Assembly (NCBI GenBank): GCA_002342295.1
Contig: DDPR01000010.1
Span: 338,502 to 381,941, forward strand
Direction: 5' to 3'
DNA length: 43,440 nucleotides
From: Burkholderiales bacterium UBA2463
GTDB taxonomy: Bacteria; Pseudomonadota; Gammaproteobacteria; Burkholderiales; Burkholderiaceae_A
Shown: piece after piece, positions 24,786-32,588 of the stretch
Position numbering within the stretch: the first letter of the stretch is position 1
Layout: every line of letters starts with the position of its first letter
Program-made: the position numbers and the translations under genes
The notes under the pieces: generated by a model
What the model was told of the DNA's origin: nothing
The model's database searches: none
Seen by the model: only the letters and a program-made list of their open reading frames with translations

Positions 24786-27476
24786 GTGAGTCATCCGCAC
24801 AATCCCTACGAGACCCTGCTCGCCCAATCGGGCTTTGCTCGTCGGTCCCTCCCTCGAATCGAAGCGCAGGGGCTCGTGATGAGCCCATCTGCGCCACTCA
24901 CTCGGGAGCGGATAGAGGCCCAGTTCAACCGCATCTTTCATTCGGTCTCGCAGCAATTGGGGTCCACGGAGGCCGGGCTTCGCCGCTTTCGAAACAGCGT
25001 CTTGCTTGCCATTGCCGCACGAGATCTCTCGGCCCTCGCCTCACTCGAGGAGAACCTCTCCTCCATCACCACCCTTGCTGAGCTCTGTATTCAAGAGGCC
25101 TATCGGGCGAGTGCGCACGAGCTCGCGGCTCGATTCGGCGAACCACGATCCCCCCACGGCGATCCCTTGGACCTCCTGGTGGTTGGGATGGGCAAACTGG
25201 GTGGTGGCGAGCTCAATGCATCGTCTGATGTCGATCTGGTCTACCTATTGCCCGATGGGGGAGAGACGTCAGGCGGACCCTCGGGGCGGTTAGACGCAAT
25301 CGATTTCTTCTCCCGAGTTGGAAAAAGGATGTCGGCACTTCTGGCCAGTCACACCGAAGATGGATTCGCCTTTCGCGTCGACCTTCGCCTTCGACCGAAT
25401 GGGGATGCCGGGCCGATCGTTCACTCGCTTGCCATGTTTGAGGACTACCTCGTCGTGCATGGGCGTGAGTGGGAGCGTTATGCCTGGGTCAAAGCCCGCG
25501 TCGTGAACCTGCCCGTCTTCCAAAGTCTCGAGGCCTTCTCGCAGAGCCTTCAGGCGCTCGAGTCTGTTCGAAGACCCTTCGTCTTTCGACGCTACCTCGA
25601 CTTCAACGCACTCTCCGCGCTTCGAGACCTTCATGAACAGATTCGAGCGGAGGCCCAACGCAGAGAGCTGCGCCGCGAGGCTCGCACCGCAGGGAGCCTC
25701 CCAACCGTCGACGTCAAACTGGGTCGCGGTGGCATTCGAGAGATTGAATTCGTCGCCCAACTCTTTCAGCTGATTCGAGGCGGACGAGATGAGGCTCTGC
25801 GCGCCCGAGGAACACGCATCATTCTCCAGACACTGGCCCAGCAGGGCCGCATCAGCGAGGAAGAGCATCGAGGGCTCCAGGCCGCATACGCGTTCTGGAG
25901 GCGACTTGAACATCGCCTGCAGTATGAGGAGGACCAACAGACCCATGTCCTTTCGGGGCAGCAGGAGGCCTACACTCGGCTAGCCTCTGCCATGGGCCTC
26001 GGCGACGCAACGGCGCTCGAGGCCTTGATCATGGTCCATGCCGAACAGGCGAGCGCCGTGTTTGACCGTCTCTTTCATGGGCAGGAGAGTGCCGGCGGCG
26101 ATGAGGCCGCTCTGCGACCGACGGATCGCGAGAGCCGCCTCAGCCGAATAGCCGTAGCGATCAGCACCCAGGCAGCCAACACCCGAGACCCCGAGTGGGT
26201 TCGTGCGCAGATGGAGGACCTGGTCCACAGCCTCCGAGGCCGAAGCTCCTATCTGGCCCTCTTTGATGAGTATCCACAGGCCCTTTCCCGCGTCGCTCGT
26301 GTGATTGATGCCTCCCGATGGGCGGCCGGTTACCTGCGCCGAAATCCCATCGTGCTCGATGAGCTGCTCGATGACCGAACCCTCTTTGAGGCGCCGCAGC
26401 TCGGCCTTCTCCGCCAAGACATCCTTGCGCAGCTCACCGATGCGCAAAGGGACGGCCAGCCCGACGTCGAGCGCCAGATGGACATCCTTCGGGAGGCCCA
26501 TCACGGGCAACTCTTTCGACTCATGGTGCAAGACCTCGAGGGTCGCTGGCCCGTGGAGTCTTTATCCGATCAGATTTCGGCGCTCGCAGACCTCATCCTT
26601 GAGCTCACGCTGCAGGCGGCCTGGGCTTCCATGGCGCAGCGGCACCGAGAGACGCCCGCCTTCGCGGTCATCGCCTATGGAAAGCTTGGCGGGAAAGAGT
26701 TGGGCTACGCCTCGGACCTTGACCTTATTTTCGTTTACGAAGATGCGGACGAACGAGCGCCGGAACGGTACGCGCGACTCGCTCAGAGAATGAGCAACTG
26801 GCTCTCCACCCAGACCGCCGCGGGATCGCTCTTTGACATTGATCTGAGGTTGCGGCCCAACGGCAACGCTGGACTGCTGGTCTCAGACCTCGCGGGCTTC
26901 GTGAGCTACCAACGCAAGACGGCCTGGGTCTGGGAGCATCAGGCGCTCACGCGCGCACGCTTTTGTGCGGGAGATTCGAACATCGGCAGGGCCTTTGAGC
27001 GTGCCCGCGAGGAGCTCATCTGCATGCCGCGTCCGGTGGCGCCCCTCCTGGAGGAAATCCTTGCGATGCGCCAGAAAATGCATGAGGGTCACCCCAATAC
27101 CAGCGAAGACTTCGACCTCAAGCACGATCGCGGCGGAATGGTCGATATCGAATTCATGGTCCAGGCCCTGGTGCTTCGGCACGCGCACGCCCACCCCGAT
27201 CTGGCAAAAAATCTCGGCAACATCGCGCTCATGCTTTGCGCAGCCGACCTGAGACTGGTCGATCGTGGTCTGGCTCGAAGCGTGGCTCAGGCCTATCGCG
27301 ACCTCCGAAAGACCCAACACATCCTGCGACTCGCGGGCGCCCCGACTGCGCGCGTGAACGCCGCAGAGTTCCAGAATGAACGAGAGGCCGTGACCTCCCT
27401 CTGGGCGCAGGTCTTTTCGGATGCGCCCTCGCATGTTCGCAGCCTGTCGGAGATTCATTCTCGACCGAAGGGGTAA
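24786..27476 (+). CDS. glnE: Bifunctional glutamine synthetase adenylyltransferase/adenylyl-removing enzyme
   Basis: GlnE turns glutamine synthetase down by adenylylation and restores it by de-adenylylation, according to PII and glutamine. The ~896-residue product has two nucleotidyltransferase domains. The N-terminal one (GMGKLGGGELNASSDVDLVY near residue 134) corresponds to the removing activity. The C-terminal one (AYGKLGGKELGYASDLDLIF near residue 630) corresponds to the adenylylating activity. PII-sensing helical regions lie between and after them. The start is uncertain: GTG 24786 leaves 44 bases to yhdP, and an upstream TTG at 24753 is possible. Neither has a strong ribosome-binding site. 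Confidence 0.96.
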   Translation: MSHPHNPYETLLAQSGFARRSLPRIEAQGLVMSPSAPLTRERIEAQFNRIFHSVSQQLGSTEAGLRRFRNSVLLAIAARDLSALASLEENLSSITTLAELCIQEAYRASAHELAARFGEPRSPHGDPLDLLVVGMGKLGGGELNASSDVDLVYLLPDGGETSGGPSGRLDAIDFFSRVGKRMSALLASHTEDGFAFRVDLRLRPNGDAGPIVHSLAMFEDYLVVHGREWERYAWVKARVVNLPVFQSLEAFSQSLQALESVRRPFVFRRYLDFNALSALRDLHEQIRAEAQRRELRREARTAGSLPTVDVKLGRGGIREIEFVAQLFQLIRGGRDEALRARGTRIILQTLAQQGRISEEEHRGLQAAYAFWRRLEHRLQYEEDQQTHVLSGQQEAYTRLASAMGLGDATALEALIMVHAEQASAVFDRLFHGQESAGGDEAALRPTDRESRLSRIAVAISTQAANTRDPEWVRAQMEDLVHSLRGRSSYLALFDEYPQALSRVARVIDASRWAAGYLRRNPIVLDELLDDRTLFEAPQLGLLRQDILAQLTDAQRDGQPDVERQMDILREAHHGQLFRLMVQDLEGRWPVESLSDQISALADLILELTLQAAWASMAQRHRETPAFAVIAYGKLGGKELGYASDLDLIFVYEDADERAPERYARLAQRMSNWLSTQTAAGSLFDIDLRLRPNGNAGLLVSDLAGFVSYQRKTAWVWEHQALTRARFCAGDSNIGRAFERAREELICMPRPVAPLLEEILAMRQKMHEGHPNTSEDFDLKHDRGGMVDIEFMVQALVLRHAHAHPDLAKNLGNIALMLCAADLRLVDRGLARSVAQAYRDLRKTQHILRLAGAPTARVNAAEFQNEREAVTSLWAQVFSDAPSHVRSLSEIHSRPKG

Positions 27477-27488
27477 GGGCCTTAAAAT
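27461..27488 (+). promoter_or_regulatory. Possible ilvE promoter
   Basis: TCGACC (27461-27466) and TAAAAT (27483-27488) are spaced by 16 bases and lie across the glnE stop. They would give a leader of about 20 bases containing the AGGGAG ribosome-binding site of ilvE. The -35 match is weak, so this is a suggestion. Confidence 0.35.
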
Positions 27489-27514
27489 GCGGGAAATCAA
27501 AAGGGAGACGACGC

Positions 27515-28435
27515 ATGTCAATGGCCGATCGCGATGGATGGATCTGGAAAGACGGTGACCTCATACCGTGGAGGGATGCCCAGATTCATGTGCTCACGCA
27601 CTCACTTCACTACGGCATGGGTGTCTTTGAGGGCGTGCGTGCCTATGAGACGCCCTCTGGCACAGCGATTTTTCGGCTCGCGGATCACACCCGTCGCCTG
27701 CTCAACTCAGCCAAGATTTTCCAGATGAACCTCGGCTTCGATGCGGCCACCATCGAGGGGGCCCAAAAAGAGGTTGTTCGGAGAAATGGGCTCAAGTCCT
27801 GTTACATCCGACCCATCGCCTGGATCGGCTCGGAAAAACTTGGCATCGCGGCTCAGGGCAACTCGATCCACCTTGCGATCGCTGCCTGGCCCTGGGGCGC
27901 CTATCTCGGAGAAGATGGACTCACCCGGGGCATTCGAGTGAAAACCTCGTCGTTTTCTCGACACCACGTGAATGTGTCGATGGTGCGGGCAAAAGCCAGT
28001 GGCTACTACATCAACTCCATCCTGGCCCACCAAGAGGTCGCCGCCAATGGCTACGATGAGGCTCTGCTGCTCGACACCGACGGCTATGTATCGGAGGGTG
28101 CGGGAGAAAACCTTTTTGTCGTGAAGCGCGGCAAGGTCTTCACGCCCGACCTCGCATCCTGCCTTGATGGCATCACGCGCGAGAGTGTCATCACCATCGC
28201 GCATGATTTGGGCTTTGAGGTCATCGAAAAACGCATCACTCGCGACGAGATCTATTGCGCGGACGAAGCGTTTTTCACGGGAACGGCCGCGGAGGTCACG
28301 CCCATCCGAGAGTTGGACGATCGAATGATCGGCTCGGGCGGTCGCGGCCCCATCACGGAGAGAATTCAGTCGTTGTTTTTTGATGCAGTGAGCGGACGGG
28401 CTCCCCAGTACAGTGCGTGGCTCTCGCCGGTCTGA
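27515..28435 (+). CDS. ilvE: Branched-chain amino acid aminotransferase
   Basis: IlvE is a fold-type IV PLP aminotransferase that makes or degrades leucine, isoleucine and valine. The 306-residue protein has HYGMGVFEGVRAY, SCYIRPIAWIG, the PLP-lysine K160 in SMVRAKASGYYIN, EALLLDTDGYVSEGAGENLF and DEAFFTGTAAEVTPI. The ATG at 27515 follows a clear AGGGAG. The gene comes 38 bases after glnE and 34 before the zinc-finger gene, the order glnE-ilvE-zinc finger-waaF that is familiar from Burkholderiales. Confidence 0.97.
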   Translation: MSMADRDGWIWKDGDLIPWRDAQIHVLTHSLHYGMGVFEGVRAYETPSGTAIFRLADHTRRLLNSAKIFQMNLGFDAATIEGAQKEVVRRNGLKSCYIRPIAWIGSEKLGIAAQGNSIHLAIAAWPWGAYLGEDGLTRGIRVKTSSFSRHHVNVSMVRAKASGYYINSILAHQEVAANGYDEALLLDTDGYVSEGAGENLFVVKRGKVFTPDLASCLDGITRESVITIAHDLGFEVIEKRITRDEIYCADEAFFTGTAAEVTPIRELDDRMIGSGGRGPITERIQSLFFDAVSGRAPQYSAWLSPV

Positions 28436-28469
28436 TGCCCCACCCTTCATCACTTAAGAGGCTCGTTCC

Positions 28470-28664
28470 ATGACAGTCGCCCGTCACCAAGAACCTGTGG
28501 TTCTGCAGGCCCAAGATCTCCCAGCTCATTGCCCGAACGACCAGATGCCGCTCTGGAGCAGTCACCCCCGAGTCTTTCTCGATCTTTCTGAGGGTTCGGC
28601 GAGATGCCCCTATTGCGGCACAGAGTATGTGCTCGCTGAGGGGGCGTCCCCTGCGTCGCACTAA
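28470..28664 (+). CDS. Small CHCC zinc-finger protein
   Basis: The 64-residue protein belongs to the zf-CHCC family, related to the C-terminal domain of the complex I accessory subunit NDUFS6. The zinc ligands are Cys21, His32, Cys46 and Cys49 (AHCPNDQMPLWSSHPRVF ... CPYCGTEY). Its bacterial function is not established; a role in complex I assembly is only suggested by homology. Its 3' end overlaps the waaF frame by 38 bases if waaF begins at 28627. Confidence 0.93.
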   Translation: MTVARHQEPVVLQAQDLPAHCPNDQMPLWSSHPRVFLDLSEGSARCPYCGTEYVLAEGASPASH

Positions 28665-29679
28665 CGCTGCTTCTGGGTCATGCCTCTTTATCGCTCCCCA
28701 GTGGGTGGGCGATGCGGTCATGTCGCAACCCCTGCTCGCCGACCTGGCTGAGCGGGGCCCCGTTGATGTTCTCTGCAACGAAACTCTCACAGAGCTCTTC
28801 GCGCATATGCCAGGCGCCCGACGCGTTCTGCCGGCCCGATTTCAGCGAGGCGCACTCGAGCTTTCCGAGCGACGTCGCTGGGCGCGGGAGCTGACCAAGG
28901 CGGGTTACGAGCGTGCCGTGGTCTGCCCCAACAGCTGGAAGTCGGCACTCATTCCATGGCTGGCTCGCATTCCCCATCGACGCGGGCTGTTAGGCGAGAT
29001 GCGGCTTGGGCTTATCAACCAGCGCCGACGGCCCCTGGGGCCCTCTCAGCCAGAGGCCTACGCTGCCTTGGCCGACCATCCGGCCCGGGCCCTCGAGACC
29101 AAGCCACAGATCACACCTCCTGGGCGCCTCACCGGCAGCCTTGCGTGGTTCTCTTGCGCCGGACGCCGACTTGCGCTCTGTCCCGGGGCCGAATTCGGTC
29201 CGGCCAAGCAATGGCCAGCCGAGCACGCGGCGTCTCTCGCACGCATGTGGATTGAGGCAGGTGGAAGCGTGATGACCCTGGGAACCCAGCGAGACCAAGA
29301 GATCGAGTCGCGCATCCAGACCAGTCTATTCAGTGGTCTCGAAGAGAGAGACCGAGCCCGATTTATGCCCCGAGCAGGGCAGACCAGCCTTGGAGAAGCG
29401 ATCGCTCTGCTGAGCGAGGCGGACGCCGTTGTAAGCAACGATTCGGGTCTCATGCATGCGGCGGCTGCGCTTGGAAGGCCGACATTGGGCCTCTACGGAT
29501 CGAGTGACCCCCGCCGCACCCCCCTTCGCGGCGCACACTCAACATCCATCTGGCTTGGCCTCGACTGCAGTCCCTGCCTGGCTCGGTCCTGCCCCCTCGG
29601 TACCCTTGCCTGCCTTGAGCAAATCGCCCCGGGGCGGGTGCGCGCCACCCTCGAGGACTTGATGCACACCGACCCATGA
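28627..29679 (+). CDS. waaF: ADP-heptose:LPS heptosyltransferase II (glycosyltransferase family 9)
   Basis: WaaF adds the second heptose to the lipopolysaccharide inner core, using ADP-heptose at the cytoplasmic face. The 350-residue protein has an N-terminal Rossmann start (SCLFIAPQWVGDAVMSQPLL), the family block ALCPGAEFGPAKQWP and a C-terminal SNDSGLMHAAAALGRPTLGLYGSSDP. The start is not certain. The ATG at 28627 adds about 18 Arg-rich residues before the first conserved strand and overlaps the zinc-finger gene by 38 bases, but no other ATG, GTG or TTG precedes the conserved region. It overlaps purU by 4 bases. Confidence 0.93.
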   Translation: MCSLRGRPLRRTNAASGSCLFIAPQWVGDAVMSQPLLADLAERGPVDVLCNETLTELFAHMPGARRVLPARFQRGALELSERRRWARELTKAGYERAVVCPNSWKSALIPWLARIPHRRGLLGEMRLGLINQRRRPLGPSQPEAYAALADHPARALETKPQITPPGRLTGSLAWFSCAGRRLALCPGAEFGPAKQWPAEHAASLARMWIEAGGSVMTLGTQRDQEIESRIQTSLFSGLEERDRARFMPRAGQTSLGEAIALLSEADAVVSNDSGLMHAAAALGRPTLGLYGSSDPRRTPLRGAHSTSIWLGLDCSPCLARSCPLGTLACLEQIAPGRVRATLEDLMHTDP

Positions 29680-30536
29680 CAATCCTCCACCACGACTTCA
29701 TCCTGACACTCTCCTGCCCTGATGCTCAAGGCATCGTCTTTCGAGTCTCCGAGTGTCTGTTCCAGAGGAGCTGCAACATTCTCGACTCAGCGCAGTTCGG
29801 GGATGACGAGGCCGGACGCTTTTTCATGCGCGTGCATTTCGATGCGCCCACAACAGAAGACGTGGAATCGCTCTCGGGGGCATTCTCATCGTTGGCCCAC
29901 ACCTTCGATATGCAGTGGCAAATCACCCGTGCACAGCGAAAATGCCGCGTCCTTCTGCTGGTCTCTCGCCTTGGGCACTGCCTCAATGATTTGCTCTATC
30001 GCACGACCAATGGGCAATTACCCGTGCATATCGCAGCGGTCGCATCCAACCACCCAGACCTGCGGCACCTCGTTGAGCACCATGGCGTGCCTTTTCATTT
30101 CCTCCCAGTTGACGCGGCCTCGCGCCCGTCCCAGGAGGCTCAACTGCGAGAGCTCTCTCAAACTTTAGAGGTCGATCTCATCGTGCTGGCTCGGTATATG
30201 CAGGTGATTTCGCCTGAACTCTGCGTGGACTGGGCGGGGCGCGCAATCAATATCCATCACTCCTTCTTGCCCAGCTTCAAGGGAGCAAAACCCTACGATC
30301 AGGCCTTTGCTCGGGGCGTCAAGATCATCGGTGCCACCTCTCACTACATCACAACCGAACTCGATGAGGGGCCCATCATTGAGCAGGATGTCGAGCGGGT
30401 GGACCACACGCTTGATGCGCAGGCCCTCTCTCGCATCGGGGGGGACATTGAGTCGCGCGTCCTGGCGCGCGCGGTGCGGTGGCATGCCGAACGCCGCATC
30501 CTGATCAACGGCCACAAGACCGTCATCTTCCGCTAG
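29676..30536 (+). CDS. purU: Formyltetrahydrofolate deformylase
   Basis: PurU hydrolyses 10-formyl-tetrahydrofolate to formate and tetrahydrofolate, balancing the one-carbon pool that GlyA helps to fill. The 286-residue protein has an N-terminal ACT domain (residues ~6-85, LTLSCPDAQGIVFRVSE) and a formyltransferase-fold domain with KCRVLLLVSRLGHCLNDLL, INIHHSFLPSFKGAKPY and ATSHYITTELDEGPIIEQD. These carry the Asn, His and Asp of the active site. The ATG overlaps the waaF stop (ATGA). It converges on bepA with a 27-base gap in which I see no terminator hairpin. Confidence 0.97.
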   Translation: MTILHHDFILTLSCPDAQGIVFRVSECLFQRSCNILDSAQFGDDEAGRFFMRVHFDAPTTEDVESLSGAFSSLAHTFDMQWQITRAQRKCRVLLLVSRLGHCLNDLLYRTTNGQLPVHIAAVASNHPDLRHLVEHHGVPFHFLPVDAASRPSQEAQLRELSQTLEVDLIVLARYMQVISPELCVDWAGRAINIHHSFLPSFKGAKPYDQAFARGVKIIGATSHYITTELDEGPIIEQDVERVDHTLDAQALSRIGGDIESRVLARAVRWHAERRILINGHKTVIFR

Positions 30537-30563
30537 CACTTGCGGGCCGAGACGCGTGAGCGG

Positions 30564-32129
30564 CTAGCGCTGCTTGGCCTCGATGGCCTCGCGAGCCATC
30601 TCTGCTCGCATCACAGACATTCGCACATCCACCTGGGAGAGCAGCGCAAAATCGCCATCGCCAGCCTTGCGGGCAAGATCGAGTTGCTCGATCGCGGCTC
30701 GCCAGGCACCAGAGAGCGCGTAGCGCTCAGCCACCGCCCAGTGCGAATAAGCCCTCTGGCCCTGGGCGGAGGCTGACTGCGACAGGAGACGCCAGGCCTC
30801 ACGATCTTCTGGCCAACGTCGCACCAGATCTTTGCTTGTGATCAGGGCCCAGTCGGCCCGAGCATCCTGAAGTGCTGCCTCCGTTCCGGCCCGAAGGATG
30901 GCGCGCGTGCTCACCGAGCGCGGCGCCACCTGGGTGGCACGCTCAGCGATCTGGACGGCTCGGGCAGGCTTGCGCTCCAAGATTGCGAGCTCCTGTTCCA
31001 GCCGCATGAGCATGGGCTCGACCACTGCCAGCTGACCCGACTGCTGCGCCTCCATCCGCGCTGACTGCAGCCAGAGTGCCGCTTCTGCGGCCTTTCTCTC
31101 CTCACAGAAAGCCCAGGCCATGCCATAACTCGCACGGGCACGTTGGGCATGATCCGTTGCGGGTAAGCGTGAGAGCTCTTCCTGCAGAAGTGCGCGTTGA
31201 CGAGCGAGACCGTCCATCGAACGGGCACCCCGAATGGTGAGACGCTGCCGGACCCACCCAAATTCAATGCTCTGCGCACGAACGGGTGCCGTGCTGGGAA
31301 GCTGATTCAGCCTCAGGGTGATGTCGTTGATTCGTTCCGAGGTCAGGGGGTGGGTTCGCATCCAGCTGGGTGCATTCGAGTCCATGAATTTCGCGGACTG
31401 CAAGAGGCGTTCAAAGAGGGAGGACATGCCGTACCCATCGAACCCTGACGACACCAGAAGAGAGAAGCCGACCCGATCAGCCTCGCGCTCGGCATCTCGA
31501 GAGAACGCCAGCTGGTCTCGCACAGCAAGCGTCTGGCCAAGAGAGAGGAGGCCAGTCGCGGCATCTGGGCTCTTCGTGGCTGCGAGTGCCGCCAATATGG
31601 CTGCGGCGGCAAACACCGCGGTGGATTGCCTCTGCTGACCAAACATTCGGGCGATGTGGCGTTGCGTCACATGGCCAATCTCATGCGCCATGACCGACAT
31701 GAGTTCGGCCTCCGTACTCGCCTGCACAATGAGTCCGGTGTGAACACCAACAAAACCCCCGGGCAACGCAAACGCATTGATGCTGGGGTCATTCACCATG
31801 AAGAATTGAAAGGTTGAAAGGTCCAGGGCGCTCGCCCTGAGATGCCCCTGCTCTCGAGCAACATCGAGCAGTCGGTTGCTCTGAATCGTGAGGTAGTCAG
31901 TGGCCTCCGGGTCGTCGTAGACCACGCCAGCCCTCACCAATTCGTGAAAAATCGCGCGGCCGAGGCGCCGCTCTGCAACGGGGCTCAGCTCCTCCACCGC
32001 CGCCTCTCCGAGGGCCGGAAGGTTGTCTGAGACCGCAGAGGGGCTTCGGCCCGGCAGGGGCTGGGCAAGAAGCGTCCCTCCGGAGGCAAGCACCGCGGCT
32101 ATGATGAGGTTATGAACACGCTGAGCCAT
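30564..32129 (-). CDS. bepA: M48 family periplasmic metalloprotease with TPR region (BepA-like)
   Basis: BepA/YfgC-type proteases watch over outer-membrane protein assembly, degrading stalled LptD or BamA. The 521-residue product has a signal peptide (residues 1-~22, hydrophobic NLIIAAVLASGGTLL). Zinc motif H149EIGH153 sits in MAHEIGHVTQRH, with a third-ligand region READRVGF. A C-terminal helical repeat region follows. The ATG at 32129 is required to keep the signal peptide; the frame open to 32405 is only the complement of moaC. As a result the first 18 bases overlap the divergent moaC start. Confidence 0.92.
   Translation of the reverse strand: MAQRVHNLIIAAVLASGGTLLAQPLPGRSPSAVSDNLPALGEAAVEELSPVAERRLGRAIFHELVRAGVVYDDPEATDYLTIQSNRLLDVAREQGHLRASALDLSTFQFFMVNDPSINAFALPGGFVGVHTGLIVQASTEAELMSVMAHEIGHVTQRHIARMFGQQRQSTAVFAAAAILAALAATKSPDAATGLLSLGQTLAVRDQLAFSRDAEREADRVGFSLLVSSGFDGYGMSSLFERLLQSAKFMDSNAPSWMRTHPLTSERINDITLRLNQLPSTAPVRAQSIEFGWVRQRLTIRGARSMDGLARQRALLQEELSRLPATDHAQRARASYGMAWAFCEERKAAEAALWLQSARMEAQQSGQLAVVEPMLMRLEQELAILERKPARAVQIAERATQVAPRSVSTRAILRAGTEAALQDARADWALITSKDLVRRWPEDREAWRLLSQSASAQGQRAYSHWAVAERYALSGAWRAAIEQLDLARKAGDGDFALLSQVDVRMSVMRAEMAREAIEAKQR
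32100..32105 (+). promoter_or_regulatory. Possible -10 element for moaC
   Basis: TATGAT, five of six bases matching TATAAT, ends six bases before the moaC ATG at 32112 and lies inside the bepA signal-peptide coding sequence. The spacing would give a leaderless moaC transcript. No clear -35 element is seen. Confidence 0.4.
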
Positions 32130-32588
32130 TTTGATGACCAGGGTCAGGCCCATATGGTCGATGTAGCGTCGAAGTCTGACACGGAAAGGCGCGCCACCGC
32201 CACTGGTCGCATCAAGATGCTCGCAACGACTCTTGCTGTGATTCGAGGGGGGACAGCCAAGAAGGGGGACGTACTCGGGATTGCGCGCATCGCAGCCATT
32301 CAAGCTGCGAAGCGGACGAGCGACCTCATCCCGCTCTGCCACCCGCTGCCCCTCACCCATGTCTCTGTTCAGTTCGAACTTCTTGAGACCGAGTCTGCGG
32401 TGCAATGCACCGCAACCGTGGGGCTCACGGGGAAGACGGGGGTTGAGATGGAGGCGCTCACCGCTGTTCAGGTTGGCCTCCTCACCATCTATGACATGGT
32501 GAAGGCCATCGACCGGGGCATGGTGATGAGTGACATTCGCCTCCTTGAAAAAGAAGGGGGCCGCTCAGGCCACTGGAAGGCTGACTAG
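32112..32588 (+). CDS. moaC: Cyclic pyranopterin monophosphate synthase
   Basis: MoaC, with MoaA, makes cyclic pyranopterin monophosphate, the first intermediate of molybdenum cofactor. The 158-residue protein shows SHFDDQGQAHMVDVASKSDTER, KKGDVLGIARIAAIQAAKRTSDLIPLCHPLPL, GKTGVEMEALTAV and YDMVKAIDRGMVM, all typical. The ATG at 32112 matches the usual N-terminus. The 5' end overlaps divergent bepA by 18 bases, and the stop shares the palindrome CTAG with the stop of the convergent fusion gene. Confidence 0.97.
   Translation: MNTLSHFDDQGQAHMVDVASKSDTERRATATGRIKMLATTLAVIRGGTAKKGDVLGIARIAAIQAAKRTSDLIPLCHPLPLTHVSVQFELLETESAVQCTATVGLTGKTGVEMEALTAVQVGLLTIYDMVKAIDRGMVMSDIRLLEKEGGRSGHWKAD

Noticed and set aside
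32130..32405. N-terminal extension of bepA over moaC
   Set aside because: It is the complement of conserved moaC and would bury the signal peptide in the middle of the protein.
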